Notes: generated by a model from the sequence alone, not told the origin. A stretch of 64,000 bases of DNA from Exiguobacterium indicum HHS 31 (GCF_001939065.1 NZ_MPSZ01000006.1:124001-188000); one strand, 5' to 3'; positions 53,840 through 63,627 are shown, counted from the stretch's first letter. Numbers and translations: made by a program.

Positions 53840-53998
53840 CTACGCACTGACCTGGATGATCAGATAGATGACGCTATAGGCAACGATTGCGAGCGGTATC
53901 ATCGCGACACCGATCAGCCAGCCGTTTTTGTCACGGATACCGAGATATAAGACGAGACACCCTACGATGAAGGCGATTAAGGTCGTGAACGGATTCAT
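53840..53998 (-). CDS. 52-residue two-TM membrane protein
   Basis: This short frame reads MNPFTTLIAFIVGCLVLYLG, then IRDKNGWLIG, then a second hydrophobic stretch to VSA. It gives two membrane helices with a short polar turn. GAGGGGG lies 7 bases before its ATG and its own terminator follows, so it is a real small gene. I do not recognise the family. It precedes the three 4-TM genes on the same strand. Confidence 0.72.
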   Translation of the reverse strand: MNPFTTLIAFIVGCLVLYLGIRDKNGWLIGVAMIPLAIVAYSVIYLIIQVSA

Positions 53999-54087
53999 GG
54001 TTGTTCCCCCTCTGACTTGTTTCTGTTCTTAAAATTCCCCCTCTTCTCGTCTCATAAACCCTTCAAGGCGCTTCGGCACGCAAGAAA

Positions 54088-54113
54088 AGCCAGACGGATA
54101 CCCGCCTGAGTTT
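54088..54113 (-). terminator. Terminator of the large protease gene
   Basis: CAGGCGG and CCGTCTG pair around a 4-base loop, followed on the minus strand by GCTTTTCTT. The stem is short and the T-run is broken. Confidence 0.6.
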
Positions 54114-54125
54114 ATCTGTAGTTAC

Positions 54126-57100
54126 TTATTTTTTCGTGATGACGACTGTTTTTGTAACAACGTGTCCACCAAGATCCTTCAGTTTCAAGTTGTACGTGTT
54201 TTTCCCCTTCTTGAGCGTCACTTTTTTTGTGATTGTCTTTTTGAAGGCTCTCATTTGGTATGGTTCCTTGAAGGTATGACGGTATACGGCATTATCATTC
54301 ATATCAAATCGAATCTCATCATAATTATCTTGAAGAACGATTTTAAGAGATGCTGTCTTTATTTTTGCTGATACTGTTTTTGGTGCTGTCACTTTTAAAG
54401 TCGGCAATGTCGAATCTAGAATGACTTGACGACTAAATACCAAGCGATTTCCTTTTCCATCATAAGCTTCGACTTTAAACGATTTGACGCCATCTTTCGT
54501 ATAGGTCACATCATGACTGAACACGTACTGCTGTTTTGCTGCATCAAAACGAAGCTGGACGGCTTTTCCGTTAATTTTGAATGATTTAATCCCTGACTCA
54601 TCGGATACATGACCCGCGATAGTAACCACTTTAGATGTCGACAGACCGAGTGCGACCGGTGTATCGATTTGGACGGTTGGTACCGCCTTGTCGATGCCTG
54701 TCGTGTTCACCGATTTCGTCACTGTATTTCCTGCATAATCCTTGACAACGAAATCAATCTTCGCCGATTTCGAGAGACCTTTTAATTCATATGCTTTTTC
54801 TGTCGGCGCAAGCGGCTGTTTGAGGACACTTGTTCCATCAACGAGAATGTCATACGACGCTATACCTGTTCCTTGATCGCCTGCTGTCCATGAAAGCGTT
54901 TCTTTTGCAGTATCCCATTGAACCGTTGCTGCTGGTTTTTTCGTATCGATATAGACGGGGAAGAGATTCGACTGCCATTTCGCATTCGGATAATCGATGA
55001 CTGATTTCACTTGGTAATAGTAAAGACCGTCTTTGACTGGTTTTCCATTGACTGTTCCATCCCAAGCCGCACTTGTGACGGGTGTGAACCCATCTTCAGA
55101 ACCGCTATCATAATAGTTCTTCACAACGTCTGTTTGTAGATCTAATTTACGGAGTGTTGCTTTATTACGGTCAAGAATCGAATACTCGACTTTTCGTGCA
55201 TTACGAAGGAACGAGAGGACTGGGAACGCCTCGTCAACGCTACCATCGTTGTTCGGTGAGAACGCAACCTTGTTTTCAACGACTTTTCCCGCCGTGTTCG
55301 TGCCGAGGAACTCGAAATCATCTTTTACTTCTGTCGCTAATCCAGTTAATCCGTAGAATGTCTTCTCTTCGTCATAACGCGGTGCATCGACGATCGGTGC
55401 CTGATCCCACTTTCCTTTGAATCCGACGTACGGCACTGTCAATTCCGGATTTTTACTCTTCGTATCGATTAAACGAACGAAACCTTCAACGAAGTAGCCA
55501 TTTTCAAAGACTTGCTCAAGTGGAAGACCGTTTGCCCAATCGACTGTATCTTTCAAATCGACCGATACACTTACTTTCGTTGAGCTCTTCGGATTGATGG
55601 AGACAGAACTTGCTTTTTTCGAACCGACTGCGAATGAGATTGGGAAAGTTCCTTTATTCGGATCGACCGCATCCACTGAGTTTTTCTTATAAATATTGTT
55701 GGCTTCCAGGAAGTTCGTTCCTTCTGCACCGAGATCCGATTGTACCGTTCCGGCTAATTGATATGTCACTTTTTCGCTACTATAGTTTTTCAAATCGAGC
55801 GTGAATGTGAATTTTTCGCCGACCTCTTTGAGTGCAGCCTTTCCTTCACCCGATTTCGTTTCCGTAACGACGACTGGTGTTTTCATCGCAGCACGTAGAT
55901 CCATTAAACCAGCACCTTCACGACGTGGTGAATAGAAGCTACCAGTTTTCGCTTCAGCATTATACTGCCCTTTATCAAGCTGTGGACGTGACGTGTTCAT
56001 GAGGATATTCTTCGCGAGTTTAACGCGTGTCGCACCATCGACTTTGAAATCCTTCGCGATTCGTTGCATGACAAGTGCCGTTCCTCCGGCGACGTGTGGT
56101 GCTGCCATCGATGTTCCACTCATGACGCCATATTCGTTATCATTGAGCGTCGAGTAGATTTTTCCACCCGGTGCCGTGATTTCAGGTTTGAAATCAAGAT
56201 TTGGTGTGACACCCCATGACGTGAAATCAGACATCTCGCCCGCTACTGGGTTATCTGCTGAGACCGCTTTTCCATCGAACGTGACAGCAATTGCTTTTCC
56301 TGCTTTCGCTTTTTCTTCAAGATCATTCCCATCCGCGATGCTGAGCGTCACCATCGGAATCGTCGGATTGTTAAGTGCCATGCTGACATAATCCCCATGA
56401 TCGACTCGTCCACGAACGATGACACCGGCTGCTCCTTGTTTCTCAGCTTCTGCTTGAATCATACCGTAATTGAAACTGCCGTTACGCACAACAAAAACAA
56501 CTTTTCCTTTGACATCTTTTCCTTGATAGTTCGATGCTTGACCATCGCCGACATAAATGACGTCTTGCTTCTCCTTGTTGAATACCTTAATCGGATTCGG
56601 CGAGTCCTGTTTTTGGTACGCCAAATACCCAGCATCCTGTCCGTCAATCGTCAGTGCCATACCTTCAAGCGTTAATTTCGTATTCTCTAGCGATGCGACT
56701 TGTAGCGCTTGGCTGATCAACCCTGGAGATCCTACAACACCGATGTCAGGATTCGCTGTATACGGATTGCCTGCACCATGTCCTGTGAATGCCGAGTTTC
56801 CAGCAGAGATCGCACATAAGATCCCGTTGTTCATCGCGTTGACGATTGCCCGTTGCTCTGGATCATCTGCGTTGACGAATGATGCTGTCGAACCGAGACT
56901 CATGTTGATGACATCCGCTCCGAGGGCGATCGCATCATCAATCGCTTTGATGTAGATATCACTGAATGTCGATGGCATGCCTGGATCATTTCCGAATACT
57001 TTCATCGCGAGGAGTTGTGTTTCCGGTGCGACCCCTTTGATACCACCGTTCGCTTCGTCTCCATTAGCACCGACCGTACCCGCTACGTGCATTCCGTGCA

Positions 57101-57872
57101 TCGATGCACCTGCACCTAAATCACGGATTTCGCTATCGTGATCAGCGTAGTTATAGCCGTATGGGACTTTTTCCGTGAAATACTTCCCTTTTAGTCCTTT
57201 TGATTCTTTGGCGCTTTCAACCTTTGAAGAAGTCAAATCAATCTTCGTCTCTGGGCTCAACACCATATCTTTATGCGACGGATCAATCCCCGTATCGATG
57301 ACCGCTACAATTGTCCCTTCCCCTTTGAAGCCGTAGTCCTGCCATGTTTCTTTTGCATTAACCATATCTTTGCTATATAACATATCTGGTTTTGCACCTT
57401 TATCGGCTTTCGGTCGCGCGTATTCATGGGCGATATGTACGCTCTTGACTCCGTCGAGTTGTTTGATGTCTTCGATGTCGCCGAACTTGACTTCACCACT
57501 GAATCCGTTAATGACGGTCGTGAAGCTTTCCTTATATGTAACGGGAATCGATTTTTTAGCGATCGCTGACTTGACTGATTTTTGGACACTTACGAGGCGA
57601 TCCTTAATCGACTCTTTTTCGGCATTGCTCAATGTGCTATACCGCTTGTTTTGTGCCTGCGCAATTTGAATCGCCGGCTTCTGCTCCATCTCGATGACGA
57701 CACGGACCTTGTCAGACTGCTTATACACCTTCTCCTGTCCTGTTTTCTTAAGTGAGAGGGCGTGCGGCTTTTGACCGCTTGCCTTATCTTGCGAGGACAG
57801 TGCTCCTTGAGCACTGACCAAGTTGGAAGATGTCATTAAGACAGCTGCCAAGAGTGCGATTTCCTTCTTCAT
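54126..57872 (-). CDS. Large cell-envelope subtilisin-like (S8) protease
   Basis: This 1248-residue secreted protease has a signal peptide (about 1-21), an I9 propeptide inhibitor (about 53-150) and an S8 domain (about 180-690). The triad is Asp193 (VIDTGID), His259 (HGMHVAG) and Ser588 (GTSMAAPH), with Asn359 for the oxyanion hole (SAGNS). A PA domain is inserted between about 405 and 535, as in lactocepin, C5a peptidase and Vpr. Fn3/Ig-like domains follow (a C5a-type fn3 at about 700-840, then several Ig-like repeats to the end). No LPXTG anchor is seen. It should degrade proteins outside the cell. Confidence 0.94.
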   Translation of the reverse strand: MKKEIALLAAVLMTSSNLVSAQGALSSQDKASGQKPHALSLKKTGQEKVYKQSDKVRVVIEMEQKPAIQIAQAQNKRYSTLSNAEKESIKDRLVSVQKSVKSAIAKKSIPVTYKESFTTVINGFSGEVKFGDIEDIKQLDGVKSVHIAHEYARPKADKGAKPDMLYSKDMVNAKETWQDYGFKGEGTIVAVIDTGIDPSHKDMVLSPETKIDLTSSKVESAKESKGLKGKYFTEKVPYGYNYADHDSEIRDLGAGASMHGMHVAGTVGANGDEANGGIKGVAPETQLLAMKVFGNDPGMPSTFSDIYIKAIDDAIALGADVINMSLGSTASFVNADDPEQRAIVNAMNNGILCAISAGNSAFTGHGAGNPYTANPDIGVVGSPGLISQALQVASLENTKLTLEGMALTIDGQDAGYLAYQKQDSPNPIKVFNKEKQDVIYVGDGQASNYQGKDVKGKVVFVVRNGSFNYGMIQAEAEKQGAAGVIVRGRVDHGDYVSMALNNPTIPMVTLSIADGNDLEEKAKAGKAIAVTFDGKAVSADNPVAGEMSDFTSWGVTPNLDFKPEITAPGGKIYSTLNDNEYGVMSGTSMAAPHVAGGTALVMQRIAKDFKVDGATRVKLAKNILMNTSRPQLDKGQYNAEAKTGSFYSPRREGAGLMDLRAAMKTPVVVTETKSGEGKAALKEVGEKFTFTLDLKNYSSEKVTYQLAGTVQSDLGAEGTNFLEANNIYKKNSVDAVDPNKGTFPISFAVGSKKASSVSINPKSSTKVSVSVDLKDTVDWANGLPLEQVFENGYFVEGFVRLIDTKSKNPELTVPYVGFKGKWDQAPIVDAPRYDEEKTFYGLTGLATEVKDDFEFLGTNTAGKVVENKVAFSPNNDGSVDEAFPVLSFLRNARKVEYSILDRNKATLRKLDLQTDVVKNYYDSGSEDGFTPVTSAAWDGTVNGKPVKDGLYYYQVKSVIDYPNAKWQSNLFPVYIDTKKPAATVQWDTAKETLSWTAGDQGTGIASYDILVDGTSVLKQPLAPTEKAYELKGLSKSAKIDFVVKDYAGNTVTKSVNTTGIDKAVPTVQIDTPVALGLSTSKVVTIAGHVSDESGIKSFKINGKAVQLRFDAAKQQYVFSHDVTYTKDGVKSFKVEAYDGKGNRLVFSRQVILDSTLPTLKVTAPKTVSAKIKTASLKIVLQDNYDEIRFDMNDNAVYRHTFKEPYQMRAFKKTITKKVTLKKGKNTYNLKLKDLGGHVVTKTVVITKK

Positions 57873-58093
57873 GCTTCTTTTCCCCTTTTCTAAAAAACTA
57901 TAATGATGTTACCAACAAAACAGTTAAACGAAAATTCTGTATATTTAGTTTAATGAAATAGATGGAAATAAACAATTCAGTTCTGTCTGTTTTATATAAT
58001 TATTTGTTTTTATTGACACTTTATATTACATTTCCATATTTTGAGAAAAACAAAAAAACTCTTGAATCCTCAAGAGTTTGAAGTGTACGAATA

Positions 58094-58169
58094 TGGTGGA
58101 GACTATCGGGATCGAACCGACGACCTTTTGGCTGCCAGCCAAACGCTCTCCCAGCTGAGCTAAGCCCCC
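58094..58169 (-). tRNA. tRNA-Ala (anticodon GGC)
   Basis: The 76-base minus-strand sequence folds as a tRNA. The acceptor GGGGGCT/AGTCTCC has the G3-U70 pair that marks alanine tRNAs. The anticodon loop is CTGGCAG (anticodon GGC, reading GCC/GCU), the T loop is GGTTCGATCC and the encoded 3' end is CCA. It stands alone between the protease gene and tatC. Confidence 0.95.
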
Positions 58170-58231
58170 ATGAATTAACTTTAGTATACGCATCGCTAAC
58201 TGCTTTATCAATATAAAAATAACGCTTTCAT

Positions 58232-58267
58232 AAAAAGAATTCCTTCCAAAATCGTCGGAAGGAATTC
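58232..58267 (-). terminator. Terminator of the rex-tatA-tatC operon
   Basis: GAATTCCTTCC and GGAAGGAATTC pair around a loop, followed on the minus strand by TTTTTA. Confidence 0.88.
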
Positions 58268-58272
58268 ACGAT

Positions 58273-59052
58273 TCATTTATTCAATTCACGCATCAAATCC
58301 GCCTGTCGTTCAAGCTCTGCCTGTTGCTCGAGGATCAAGACCTTTTTGTACGTCCGCGCAGAAATCAAGATGCTGATCTCATAGAGAACGAACAATGGGA
58401 CCGAGATCATCAAGTGTGACGTCACGTCCGGCGGTGCGATCAATGCCGCAACGACGAACAGCGCAAAGTACGCATATTTCCGATTCTTTCGCATGAAAAT
58501 TGGCGTCACGAGACCAAGACGTGTCAGAAACATCGTCACGACCGGCAATTGGAAAAGAAGACCGAACGGAATCGTTAATCGGATTAAGAAACTGAAGTAG
58601 TTCTCGACTCCGATGACTTGTTCGATTCCGAGTTCCTTCCCTAGTTCAGTCGAAACTTTTAATAAGAAAGGTAACAACCAAAAGTACGAGAAGGCTACAC
58701 CAGCCAAAAACAGAAAGAAGATGACCGGAATATACGTCAATGTCGCTTTTTGCTCCTTGTCATACAGACCAGGGCGGACGAATGCCCACAGTTGATACAT
58801 CCAGAACGGTGATGCCAACACGATTGCGATGATGAACGCAAGATTCAAATATAACATTAAAGGATCTGCGACGTTGAAGGCATTCAAACCGATACCGAGC
58901 TCTTTTAAGTCCGCTTGCAAGAAGCGAACGAGCGGTCGGACGAGCGGAAATGCAACAGCGAACAGGACGACGACGATGATAAGCGACCAGACGATCCGTT
59001 TACGCAGTTCGTCCAGATGCGACGTCACGCTTTGTTCTTGATCAATCGCCAT
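58273..59052 (-). CDS. tatC: Twin-arginine translocase subunit TatC
   Basis: This 259-residue protein has six membrane helices and the N-terminal LDELRKRIVWSL motif (residues 13-24) with the Glu/Arg that bind the twin-arginine signal. It has the family FAFVRPGLYDKEQKA loop. Together with TatA it exports folded proteins. It lies 8 bp after tatA. Confidence 0.95.
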   Translation of the reverse strand: MAIDQEQSVTSHLDELRKRIVWSLIIVVVLFAVAFPLVRPLVRFLQADLKELGIGLNAFNVADPLMLYLNLAFIIAIVLASPFWMYQLWAFVRPGLYDKEQKATLTYIPVIFFLFLAGVAFSYFWLLPFLLKVSTELGKELGIEQVIGVENYFSFLIRLTIPFGLLFQLPVVTMFLTRLGLVTPIFMRKNRKYAYFALFVVAALIAPPDVTSHLMISVPLFVLYEISILISARTYKKVLILEQQAELERQADLMRELNK

Positions 59053-59059
59053 GATTCAA

Positions 59060-59260
59060 TCACTTCTCTTTCGGTTCATCCTTTTTATCGTCGTCCATGA
59101 TACCGTTCGTTGCGCTCTTGAACTCTTTCAATGTCTGACCCGCAGCACGACCAAGTTCAGGTAACTTCTTCGGTCCGAAGATGATTAATGCGACGACACC
59201 GATTAGTGCTAAGCTACCTGGTCCGATGAATGCTATAGTTGACGGGATAAGGTTTTCCAT
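59060..59260 (-). CDS. tatA: Twin-arginine translocase subunit TatA
   Basis: This 66-residue protein has one N-terminal membrane helix (about 11-27), the [15 protein letters not shown] amphipathic segment (28-42) and an acidic/basic tail. Its ATG overlaps the rex stop (TAATG). It is the pore-forming Tat subunit, in one operon with rex and tatC. Confidence 0.95.
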   Translation of the reverse strand: MENLIPSTIAFIGPGSLALIGVVALIIFGPKKLPELGRAAGQTLKEFKSATNGIMDDDKKDEPKEK

Positions 59261-59919
59261 TATGATTTCACTCCTTCAGCTGATTGCGAATAATGCTTCA
59301 TGAAATAAACTAACGACTGCAACTCGATCGATAAATCGATGTGATGGACCCGGACGCTCGCTGGCACGTTCAACCGCGCGGGCGTAAAGTTCAGGATGCC
59401 AGTCACACCATACTCGACTAACTCATCCGCTACTGACTGCGCGAACTGGGATGGAACCGTCAAGATGGCAACATCGACCTGATTCGCTTCGATTTGTTCT
59501 TTCATGTCCGAAACATGATAGATTGGAACGTCATGCGTCGTTGTTCCGACCTTCTCTTCGTCCGCATCAAACGCAACGACTATCCGAGTACTATTATTCT
59601 TTAAAAAGTTATAATTTGCAAACGCTGTTCCGAGATGACCGACCCCGATTAAGGCAACATTCGTCACCTCATCTTGATTCAAGGTTTTGCGGAAAAACGT
59701 TAAGAGATGTTGAACGTTATATCCATACCCCTTCTTCCCTAATGCCCCAAAGTAGGAAAAATCGCGACGAATCGTTGCTGAATCAACCTTCACCGCCTCG
59801 CTTAACTCAGCAGAAGAGACGCGGAGCTTGCCTGAATTGTATAAACTTTGGATGAAGCGATAATATAGCGGCAACCGTTTTGCTGTCGCTTGTGGAATTT
59901 TTGTGTCTGGTCCATTCAT
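59260..59919 (-). CDS. rex: Redox-sensing repressor Rex
   Basis: This 219-residue NADH/NAD+ sensor has the N-terminal winged helix (about 8-80, [32 protein letters not shown]) and the Rossmann domain with GVGHLGTA (NAD motif) near 92-99. In Firmicutes it represses fermentation and respiration genes when NADH is low. A longer frame opens at 59970; AGGGGG fits the ATG at 59919. Confidence 0.96.
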   Translation of the reverse strand: MNGPDTKIPQATAKRLPLYYRFIQSLYNSGKLRVSSAELSEAVKVDSATIRRDFSYFGALGKKGYGYNVQHLLTFFRKTLNQDEVTNVALIGVGHLGTAFANYNFLKNNSTRIVVAFDADEEKVGTTTHDVPIYHVSDMKEQIEANQVDVAILTVPSQFAQSVADELVEYGVTGILNFTPARLNVPASVRVHHIDLSIELQSLVYFMKHYSQSAEGVKS

Positions 59920-60086
59920 CCTGCAGTTCCCCCTTCGGCCACATCCATCGTGGCACCCAAATCTTTGCAAAAAGCTTTCTACTCTCCTTGATTGTAAACC
60001 ACTTCACATAGAGTCACAAATAATATATTCCGCAGGACCTCGCGCTTTTGTTCGTGATAGACTAAAGGGTGGAAGGATGGATGGAA

Positions 60087-61988
60087 ATGATACTCTTACA
60101 AGTCAACCAACTCTCGAAATCATTCGGCGTTGAGCCGATTTTAGAAAATATCAAATTGGAAGTACAAGAGCGCGACCGGATTGCGCTCGTCGGACGAAAT
60201 GGTGCCGGTAAATCGACCTTGCTCAAAATTATCGCTGGCGAACTCAGTCATGACTCGGGTGACATCATGAAAGGTAAAGATGTCAAAATCGGTTATCTCG
60301 CGCAGGACAGTGGTCTTGAATCGAACGAGACGATCTGGAACGAGATGCTGACCGTCTTTGAACATTTGCAGGAACAAGAACGAACACTACGCCGGATGGA
60401 AATCGAAATGGGCATGGAGCATATCTTGAACGATCCGGTCGCGTACGATCGTCTCCTAAAGACGTACGATCAAGCGCAACACGACTTCTCAGAAGCGGGT
60501 GGTTATCAGTTCGAAGCGAATATCCGCTCCGTTCTGCACGGCATGCGCTTTTATCCGGACGATTATTCGCGCCGGATCCAAACGTTATCCGGTGGTCAAC
60601 GGACACGTCTCGCCTTAGCGAAGATGCTCCTGCAAGCACCAGAGCTCCTCATTCTCGATGAGCCAACCAACCACCTCGATATCGATACGCTTGCTTGGCT
60701 CGAAAGTTACCTCGGTGGTTATCGTGGCGCCGTCCTAATCGTCTCGCACGACCGGTACTTCCTTGACCAAGTCGTCAATGTCGTCTATGAGCTGTCACGC
60801 AATGTCTGCCGTAAATTCACCGGTAACTACACGAAGTACTTGGAACAAAAAGCGGCATTGTACGATCAAGAAATGAAACAGTTCGAACAGCAACAAGAAG
60901 AGATCGCGAAGATGCAGGACTTCATTCAACGCAACATCGCTCGGGCGACGACGACAAAACGTGCCCAAAGTGTCCGGAAGCGACTCGAGAAGGTCGACCG
61001 ACTCGACCGACCAGATGGCGATGAGCGTAGCACGGTCCTGTCCTTCCCGATTGAAAAACAGAGCGGGAACGACGTTCTTCAAGTCAATCAACTGGCGATC
61101 GGTTACGAAGAAGCTGTCTCAAAAGACATCACGTTCCGCTTGCAACGCGGTGAATCACTGGCACTCGTCGGACCGAACGGCATCGGAAAGTCGACGCTCT
61201 TAAAAGTCCTCGTCGGTCGCTTACGCCCCCTCTTCGGTGATTTCCGTTTCGGAACTGGCGTCTCGATCGGATATTACGATCAAGAGCAGGCAGAACTCAA
61301 TGACCGGAATCGCGTCATCGATGAGATTTGGAACGAATGGCCACTGATGCGTGAACAAGAAGTCCGGTCTGTCCTCGGGCAATTCCTGTTCAGCGGTGAC
61401 GATGTCTTCAAAATCGTCCATGAGTTATCTGGTGGCGAACGCGGACGTCTCGCGCTTGCGAAACTGAAACTCCGGAAGACGAACGTCCTCGTCCTCGATG
61501 AGCCAACGAACCATTTAGATCTAGATTCGAAGATGGTCCTCGAAAATGCGCTCGTCGACTATGAAGGAACACTACTATTCGTCTCTCACGACCGTTACTT
61601 CATCGACCGGATCGCGACCCGTGTCATCGAGATGAGTGAAACCGGTGTGACAGAGTACCTTGGCGATTATTCGTACTATACAGAAAAGAAAGCAGAGCAA
61701 GAAGAAATCGCTCGTCTTGAAGCCGAGGAAGCAAAAGCAGCAAAAGTCACGGCATCGAAGACGATCGATAAAGAAGCGCAGAAGGAAGAGCGCAAGCGCC
61801 GTCAGCAAATCGAACAACTCGAACAAGACATTGAGCGGCTCGAACAGCGTTCAGCGGAGATCGAACAGTTGCTTTGCGAACCGGAAGTCTTCAATGACAT
61901 TCCGAAAGCAACGGCACTTTCGGCAGAACGTGATCAGATTGATGTCGATTTGCTCGAATTAATGGAACGATGGGAGAACCAACACTGA
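60087..61988 (+). CDS. ydiF: ABC-F ATPase (YdiF type)
   Basis: This 633-residue soluble twin-ATPase has no membrane helix. First domain: Walker A GRNGAGKST and LSGGQRTRLALAKML with ILDEPTNHLDID; a charged linker follows (about 240-310); second domain: GPNGIGKST, LSGGERGRLALAKLKL and VLDEPTNHLDLDS; then a coiled coil at the end. ABC-F proteins act on ribosomes. GTG (60069) and ATG (60081) starts are in frame; the ATG at 60087 has AAGGA at the right distance and gives MILLQVNQ, the usual start. It is divergent from rex, as in Bacillus. Confidence 0.92.
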   Translation: MILLQVNQLSKSFGVEPILENIKLEVQERDRIALVGRNGAGKSTLLKIIAGELSHDSGDIMKGKDVKIGYLAQDSGLESNETIWNEMLTVFEHLQEQERTLRRMEIEMGMEHILNDPVAYDRLLKTYDQAQHDFSEAGGYQFEANIRSVLHGMRFYPDDYSRRIQTLSGGQRTRLALAKMLLQAPELLILDEPTNHLDIDTLAWLESYLGGYRGAVLIVSHDRYFLDQVVNVVYELSRNVCRKFTGNYTKYLEQKAALYDQEMKQFEQQQEEIAKMQDFIQRNIARATTTKRAQSVRKRLEKVDRLDRPDGDERSTVLSFPIEKQSGNDVLQVNQLAIGYEEAVSKDITFRLQRGESLALVGPNGIGKSTLLKVLVGRLRPLFGDFRFGTGVSIGYYDQEQAELNDRNRVIDEIWNEWPLMREQEVRSVLGQFLFSGDDVFKIVHELSGGERGRLALAKLKLRKTNVLVLDEPTNHLDLDSKMVLENALVDYEGTLLFVSHDRYFIDRIATRVIEMSETGVTEYLGDYSYYTEKKAEQEEIARLEAEEAKAAKVTASKTIDKEAQKEERKRRQQIEQLEQDIERLEQRSAEIEQLLCEPEVFNDIPKATALSAERDQIDVDLLELMERWENQH

Positions 61989-62410
61989 TGCGGACGAAGA
62001 GCTTTTTCATCAATCTCATCTTAGGATTACTATCCGGTGTTCTCTATTTCGTACCGTTATATGCCGATTATGTATCCGTCTTTATTCGTCCAGATGCCTT
62101 CAATGCTGCACTTCCTTTGTTCCTCTTGATTTCCTGCATGATCGGTCTCGTCATCCAGACATGGAGTGGGCTCTTCATCAGTTTACTCTCGGGATTATGC
62201 TGTACGCTCCTGACGATACAGCTATTCGTCGAACTCAATGATCCGTTGATCTTATCGTATTACGGTAGTGTCTCTCCAATCAGCGCTTTCTTGATCAGCT
62301 GCGTCGGAATATGGGCACTCGCAATCGTCTTTTATTTGCTCGATGGCTATCAGTACAGTAAACGTCATGGACTTGAAGCCTCTTCAAACGAAATCGATCC
62401 GCAGCCTTGA
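61988..62410 (+). CDS. Small multi-TM membrane protein (unknown)
   Basis: This 140-residue protein has three or four membrane helices (about 7-28, 37-58, 59-82 and 98-122) and a short polar C-terminus. It starts ATG in the stop of ydiF (TGATG overlap), so it is likely made by coupled translation. I recognise no family. Confidence 0.7.
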   Translation: MRTKSFFINLILGLLSGVLYFVPLYADYVSVFIRPDAFNAALPLFLLISCMIGLVIQTWSGLFISLLSGLCCTLLTIQLFVELNDPLILSYYGSVSPISAFLISCVGIWALAIVFYLLDGYQYSKRHGLEASSNEIDPQP

Positions 62411-62430
62411 TGAATCAGATGAACGACATG

Positions 62431-62482
62431 AAAAAAGGAGTGGAGATTCCGGTAGTTAGACCGGTCTCTCCACTCCTTTTTG
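62431..62482. terminator. Terminator after the ydiF operon
   Basis: AAAGGAGTGGAGA and TCTCCACTCCTTT pair perfectly, with a second inner ACCGGT stem, and TTTTTG follows on the plus strand. Confidence 0.9.
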
Positions 62483-62529
62483 TTTGAATCAAAACGAATC
62501 ATACGGTGAGTCAGGCATTCACACTTCGA

Positions 62530-63123
62530 TCATTTCGTCGGTCGGGCAATCGTAAACGTCTTCCCGATCGTCGCATAATCATTCCCTGCTAAACGAGCGA
62601 CAGCCTTCAATCCTGCCGCGTCAATTCGGAACGACTCGACGAGTTCATCTGCAACGTGATAGCGCAGTACTTCCCCGATTAGAAGATCGGCACCTTCTAG
62701 CTCGACGTGTTGCGTCAAGCGCATCTCGAAGCGAATTTTCGCTTCCGCGATTCCGGGTACTTCGATTGCGTCACTATCGACGAGCGTCAAATCCGTCCGC
62801 TCAAGCTCACTTTCACCGTAAGCAAGTGGCGCTGCTGTCTCATTGACTGCGTCGACGATCTCTTCGCTGACGATATGGATGACATAACTTTGTTTCGCTA
62901 AGATGTTACGTGCCGTATCCTTCTGCCCCTGATCCGTCCGTTGTACGGCGATCACCAGTTGCGGCGGACTGCTTGAAGCGACCGTAAAGAAGGAAAACGG
63001 TGCGGCGTTGACCGTCCCGTCTTCTCCTTGCGTTGTCACGAAAGCAATCGGACGCGGAATGATGCTTCCGATCAGTAATTTATAATTGTCTTTTGCGCTA
63101 AGCGTTGATGCCTCGAACTTCAT
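62530..63123 (-). CDS. Flavin reductase-like FMN-binding protein
   Basis: This 197-residue split-barrel flavoprotein has the flavin pocket motifs IGSIIPRPIAFVTTQ (about 18-32), NAAPFSFFTVASSSPP (about 39-54) and DTARNIL near 69. It belongs to the flavin reductase like / DIM6 group and may reduce flavin or quinones. AAAGGTGGG lies before the ATG; the frame opening at 63180 is not used. It lies 19 bp after the DoxX gene, so they probably form an operon controlled by the HxlR regulator. Confidence 0.87.
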   Translation of the reverse strand: MKFEASTLSAKDNYKLLIGSIIPRPIAFVTTQGEDGTVNAAPFSFFTVASSSPPQLVIAVQRTDQGQKDTARNILAKQSYVIHIVSEEIVDAVNETAAPLAYGESELERTDLTLVDSDAIEVPGIAEAKIRFEMRLTQHVELEGADLLIGEVLRYHVADELVESFRIDAAGLKAVARLAGNDYATIGKTFTIARPTK

Positions 63124-63142
63124 GAATGACCCACCTTTTTCT

Positions 63143-63541
63143 TCACCCGATGAGTGCAGCGAGTGAATAGTCTCCAGCACCGATCATCGCTACACCAAGC
63201 GCGATGACGATCAATGCCATGTTGTATTCGTACCCGTTCTGCGTCACCCAGTAACCATTCGCACCGTGTACTTTAACGATCGCGACAAGCATCGATCCGA
63301 TGATGAGGAGTGCTGAGATCCAGAGGAATACGCCTCCTGCAAACAACAAGCCGCCGATCAATTCAGCAAGACCTGCTGTAATCGCGAGTGCCTTCCCTGG
63401 CTTCATGCCGATTGATTCGAACCAACCGCCTGTTCCAGCGATTCCGTGTCCGCCGAACCAACCAAATAATTTTTGTGTCCCGTGTGCAGCGAACGTTAAG
63501 CCGATGATTAAACGAATAATTAAAAGTCCTGTATCCATCAT
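63143..63541 (-). CDS. DoxX-family membrane protein (CatD-like)
   Basis: This 132-residue protein has four helices (about 4-22, 46-66, 70-88 and 107-125). It starts MMDTGLLIIRLIIGLTFAAHG, followed by the HGTQKLFGWFGG motif of the DoxX family. CatD of B. subtilis, also a DoxX protein, is part of the catechol-response operon catDE under YodB/CatR control. AAAGGAG precedes the ATG. It is divergent from a YodB/CatR-like regulator with operator-like repeats between. Confidence 0.88.
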   Translation of the reverse strand: MMDTGLLIIRLIIGLTFAAHGTQKLFGWFGGHGIAGTGGWFESIGMKPGKALAITAGLAELIGGLLFAGGVFLWISALLIIGSMLVAIVKVHGANGYWVTQNGYEYNMALIVIALGVAMIGAGDYSLAALIG

Positions 63542-63573
63542 TGCTCTCTTCTCCTTTTACCTAATGTATTTTA

Positions 63574-63588
63574 GTTACTTTAAGTAAC
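63574..63588. promoter_or_regulatory. HxlR-type operator 1
   Basis: GTTACTTTAAGTAAC is a perfect palindrome. It lies just upstream of the doxX start and resembles YodB/CatR sites. Confidence 0.6.
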
Positions 63589-63614
63589 TCAATAAACAGA
63601 CTATATCTTATTAC

Positions 63615-63627
63615 TTACTAAAAGTAA
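63615..63627. promoter_or_regulatory. HxlR-type operator 2
   Basis: TTACTAAAAGTAA has the same TTACT/AGTAA arms as operator 1. It is in the middle of the divergent control region. Confidence 0.5.
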
